From NCBI GenBank assembly GCA_022774485.1, contig JALFLX010000131.1, positions 1 to 7,601 of the forward strand: a stretch of 7,601 bases of DNA. The letters run 5' to 3'. The DNA is from Bacilli bacterium. Lineage in GTDB: Bacteria; Bacillota_I; Bacilli_A; RFN20; CAG-288. Made by a program: the position numbers and the translations under genes. Below, one piece after another: positions 7,149 to 7,601 of the stretch. The stretch's first letter is position 1; every line of letters starts with the position of its first letter. The notes beneath the pieces were generated by a model. It did not search any database and was not told the DNA's origin. It saw only the letters and a list, made by a program, of their open reading frames with translations.

Positions 7149-7601
7149 TTACTGAATGGAGTGGAATTCGTTGAAGGCACTATTTGTTCCATCGCTGACA
7201 GAGAACGGGCAAACTTTCCAAAAAGTCTTATTATTCCAGTTGACAAGGGCGAAAGTGATCGTGACCTGTTTATCATAATAAGGCTCTAAGAAAGCGACAG
7301 AATTGATGCTGGAAAGATAGATAGAAATGCTAGAGCCGTTAGCTTCTTTCGCTTCAAGAGAGTCATAGAAATAAACTTGCGGATTGTTACCGCTTGTCTT
7401 TGTGAGATAGACACTTGCGGAGAAAAGCTTTGTAGAATAATCTTTAAGGGCAGAGAACTTGTAAATCTCAGCGACAGTTTTATCAGTGACCTGTGCGCTA
7501 GGAAGTTCGTTTCCAGTAGAAACAACACCATTGATGACACAATCACTCAAATTGAGGTTACCGACTTTGGTGGCTGAATCCTTCGTAGCATGGTTCTTTG
7601 T
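7149..7601 (-). CDS. C-terminal part of an unrecognised protein, truncated by the window edge
   Basis: The frame is open from the right edge to a TAA at 7149-7151, giving 150 codons without a start that must be used. A TTG at 7550 is an in-frame codon but has no need to be the start, since coding continues upstream as THATKDSATK-type polar sequence. The visible part is rich in Ser, Thr and Asn and has strand-like segments (LFSASVYLT, QVYFYDSLEA, SISIYLSSI, QVTITFALVNW) ending in FWKVCPFSVSDG. Such short strands closing with a Gly/Asp/Asn turn suggest a compact beta domain, possibly OB-like, as found at the ends of large secreted proteins. This is inference and I assign no family. No LPXTG sorting signal or C-terminal membrane helix is present. 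The gene converges on the lipoprotein gene and shares its terminator. Overlapping frames on both strands here are shorter and less protein-like. Confidence 0.75.
   Translation of the reverse strand, partial: TKNHATKDSATKVGNLNLSDCVINGVVSTGNELPSAQVTDKTVAEIYKFSALKDYSTKLFSASVYLTKTSGNNPQVYFYDSLEAKEANGSSISIYLSSINSVAFLEPYYDKQVTITFALVNWNNKTFWKVCPFSVSDGTNSAFNEFHSIQ

Noticed and set aside
7286..7577. Alternative frames on both strands over the right-end gene
   Set aside because: They are shorter than the minus-strand frame that is open for 150 codons to the edge and ends just beyond the shared terminator.

Overview
The window looks like a chromosomal housekeeping stretch from a low- to mid-GC member of the Firmicutes/Bacilli lineage. 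The main evidence is a full-length PolC-type DNA polymerase III alpha subunit, an enzyme class typical of Firmicutes and Tenericutes. An RseP/RasP-type site-2 protease sits beside it, the Shine-Dalgarno sites are strong (GGAGGT, GAGGTGA, AAGGAGG), and there is a Gram-positive-style lipoprotein. Tryptophan is encoded by TGG, and TGA is not read through in the genes I examined, so the standard bacterial code fits better than the mycoplasma code. Divergent motif details (for example a PFPGLDGW motif in the protease) suggest an uncultured lineage near Erysipelotrichia or RF39-like Bacilli. That placement is inference.

Layout, left to right. (1) 26-1381, plus strand: a membrane-embedded M50 metalloprotease, probably the last gene of an operon entering from the left. 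It is closed by a 9-bp GNRA-loop terminator that starts on the last base of its stop codon. (2) 1411-1484: a short gap with a weak sigma-A-type promoter and a ribosome binding site. (3) 1485-5855, plus strand: polC, with N-terminal, OB, PHP, inserted proofreading exonuclease, polymerase, zinc-binding and helix-hairpin-helix regions and a C-terminal clamp-binding motif. All expected catalytic residues are present. (4) 5856-5990: an AT-rich gap without a convincing polC terminator but with a good promoter (TTGAAT, 17 bp, TATCAT). (5) 5991-7070, plus strand: an unrecognised 359-residue lipoprotein. (6) 7099-7126: a perfect 28-bp palindrome with T-rich sequence on both sides, a shared terminator for two convergent genes. 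(7) 7149-7601, minus strand: the C-terminal 150 codons of an unrecognised protein whose start lies beyond the right edge.

The genes do not form one pathway. The protease and polymerase are core functions that are near neighbours in other Firmicutes; in Bacillus subtilis proS lies between them, and here it does not. The two right-hand genes look lineage-specific and are probably envelope-associated. I see no mobile element, CRISPR array, tRNA, rRNA or new defence system. The points worth a second look are the enlarged loops of the protease, the very short predicted leaders, and the two unassigned proteins.
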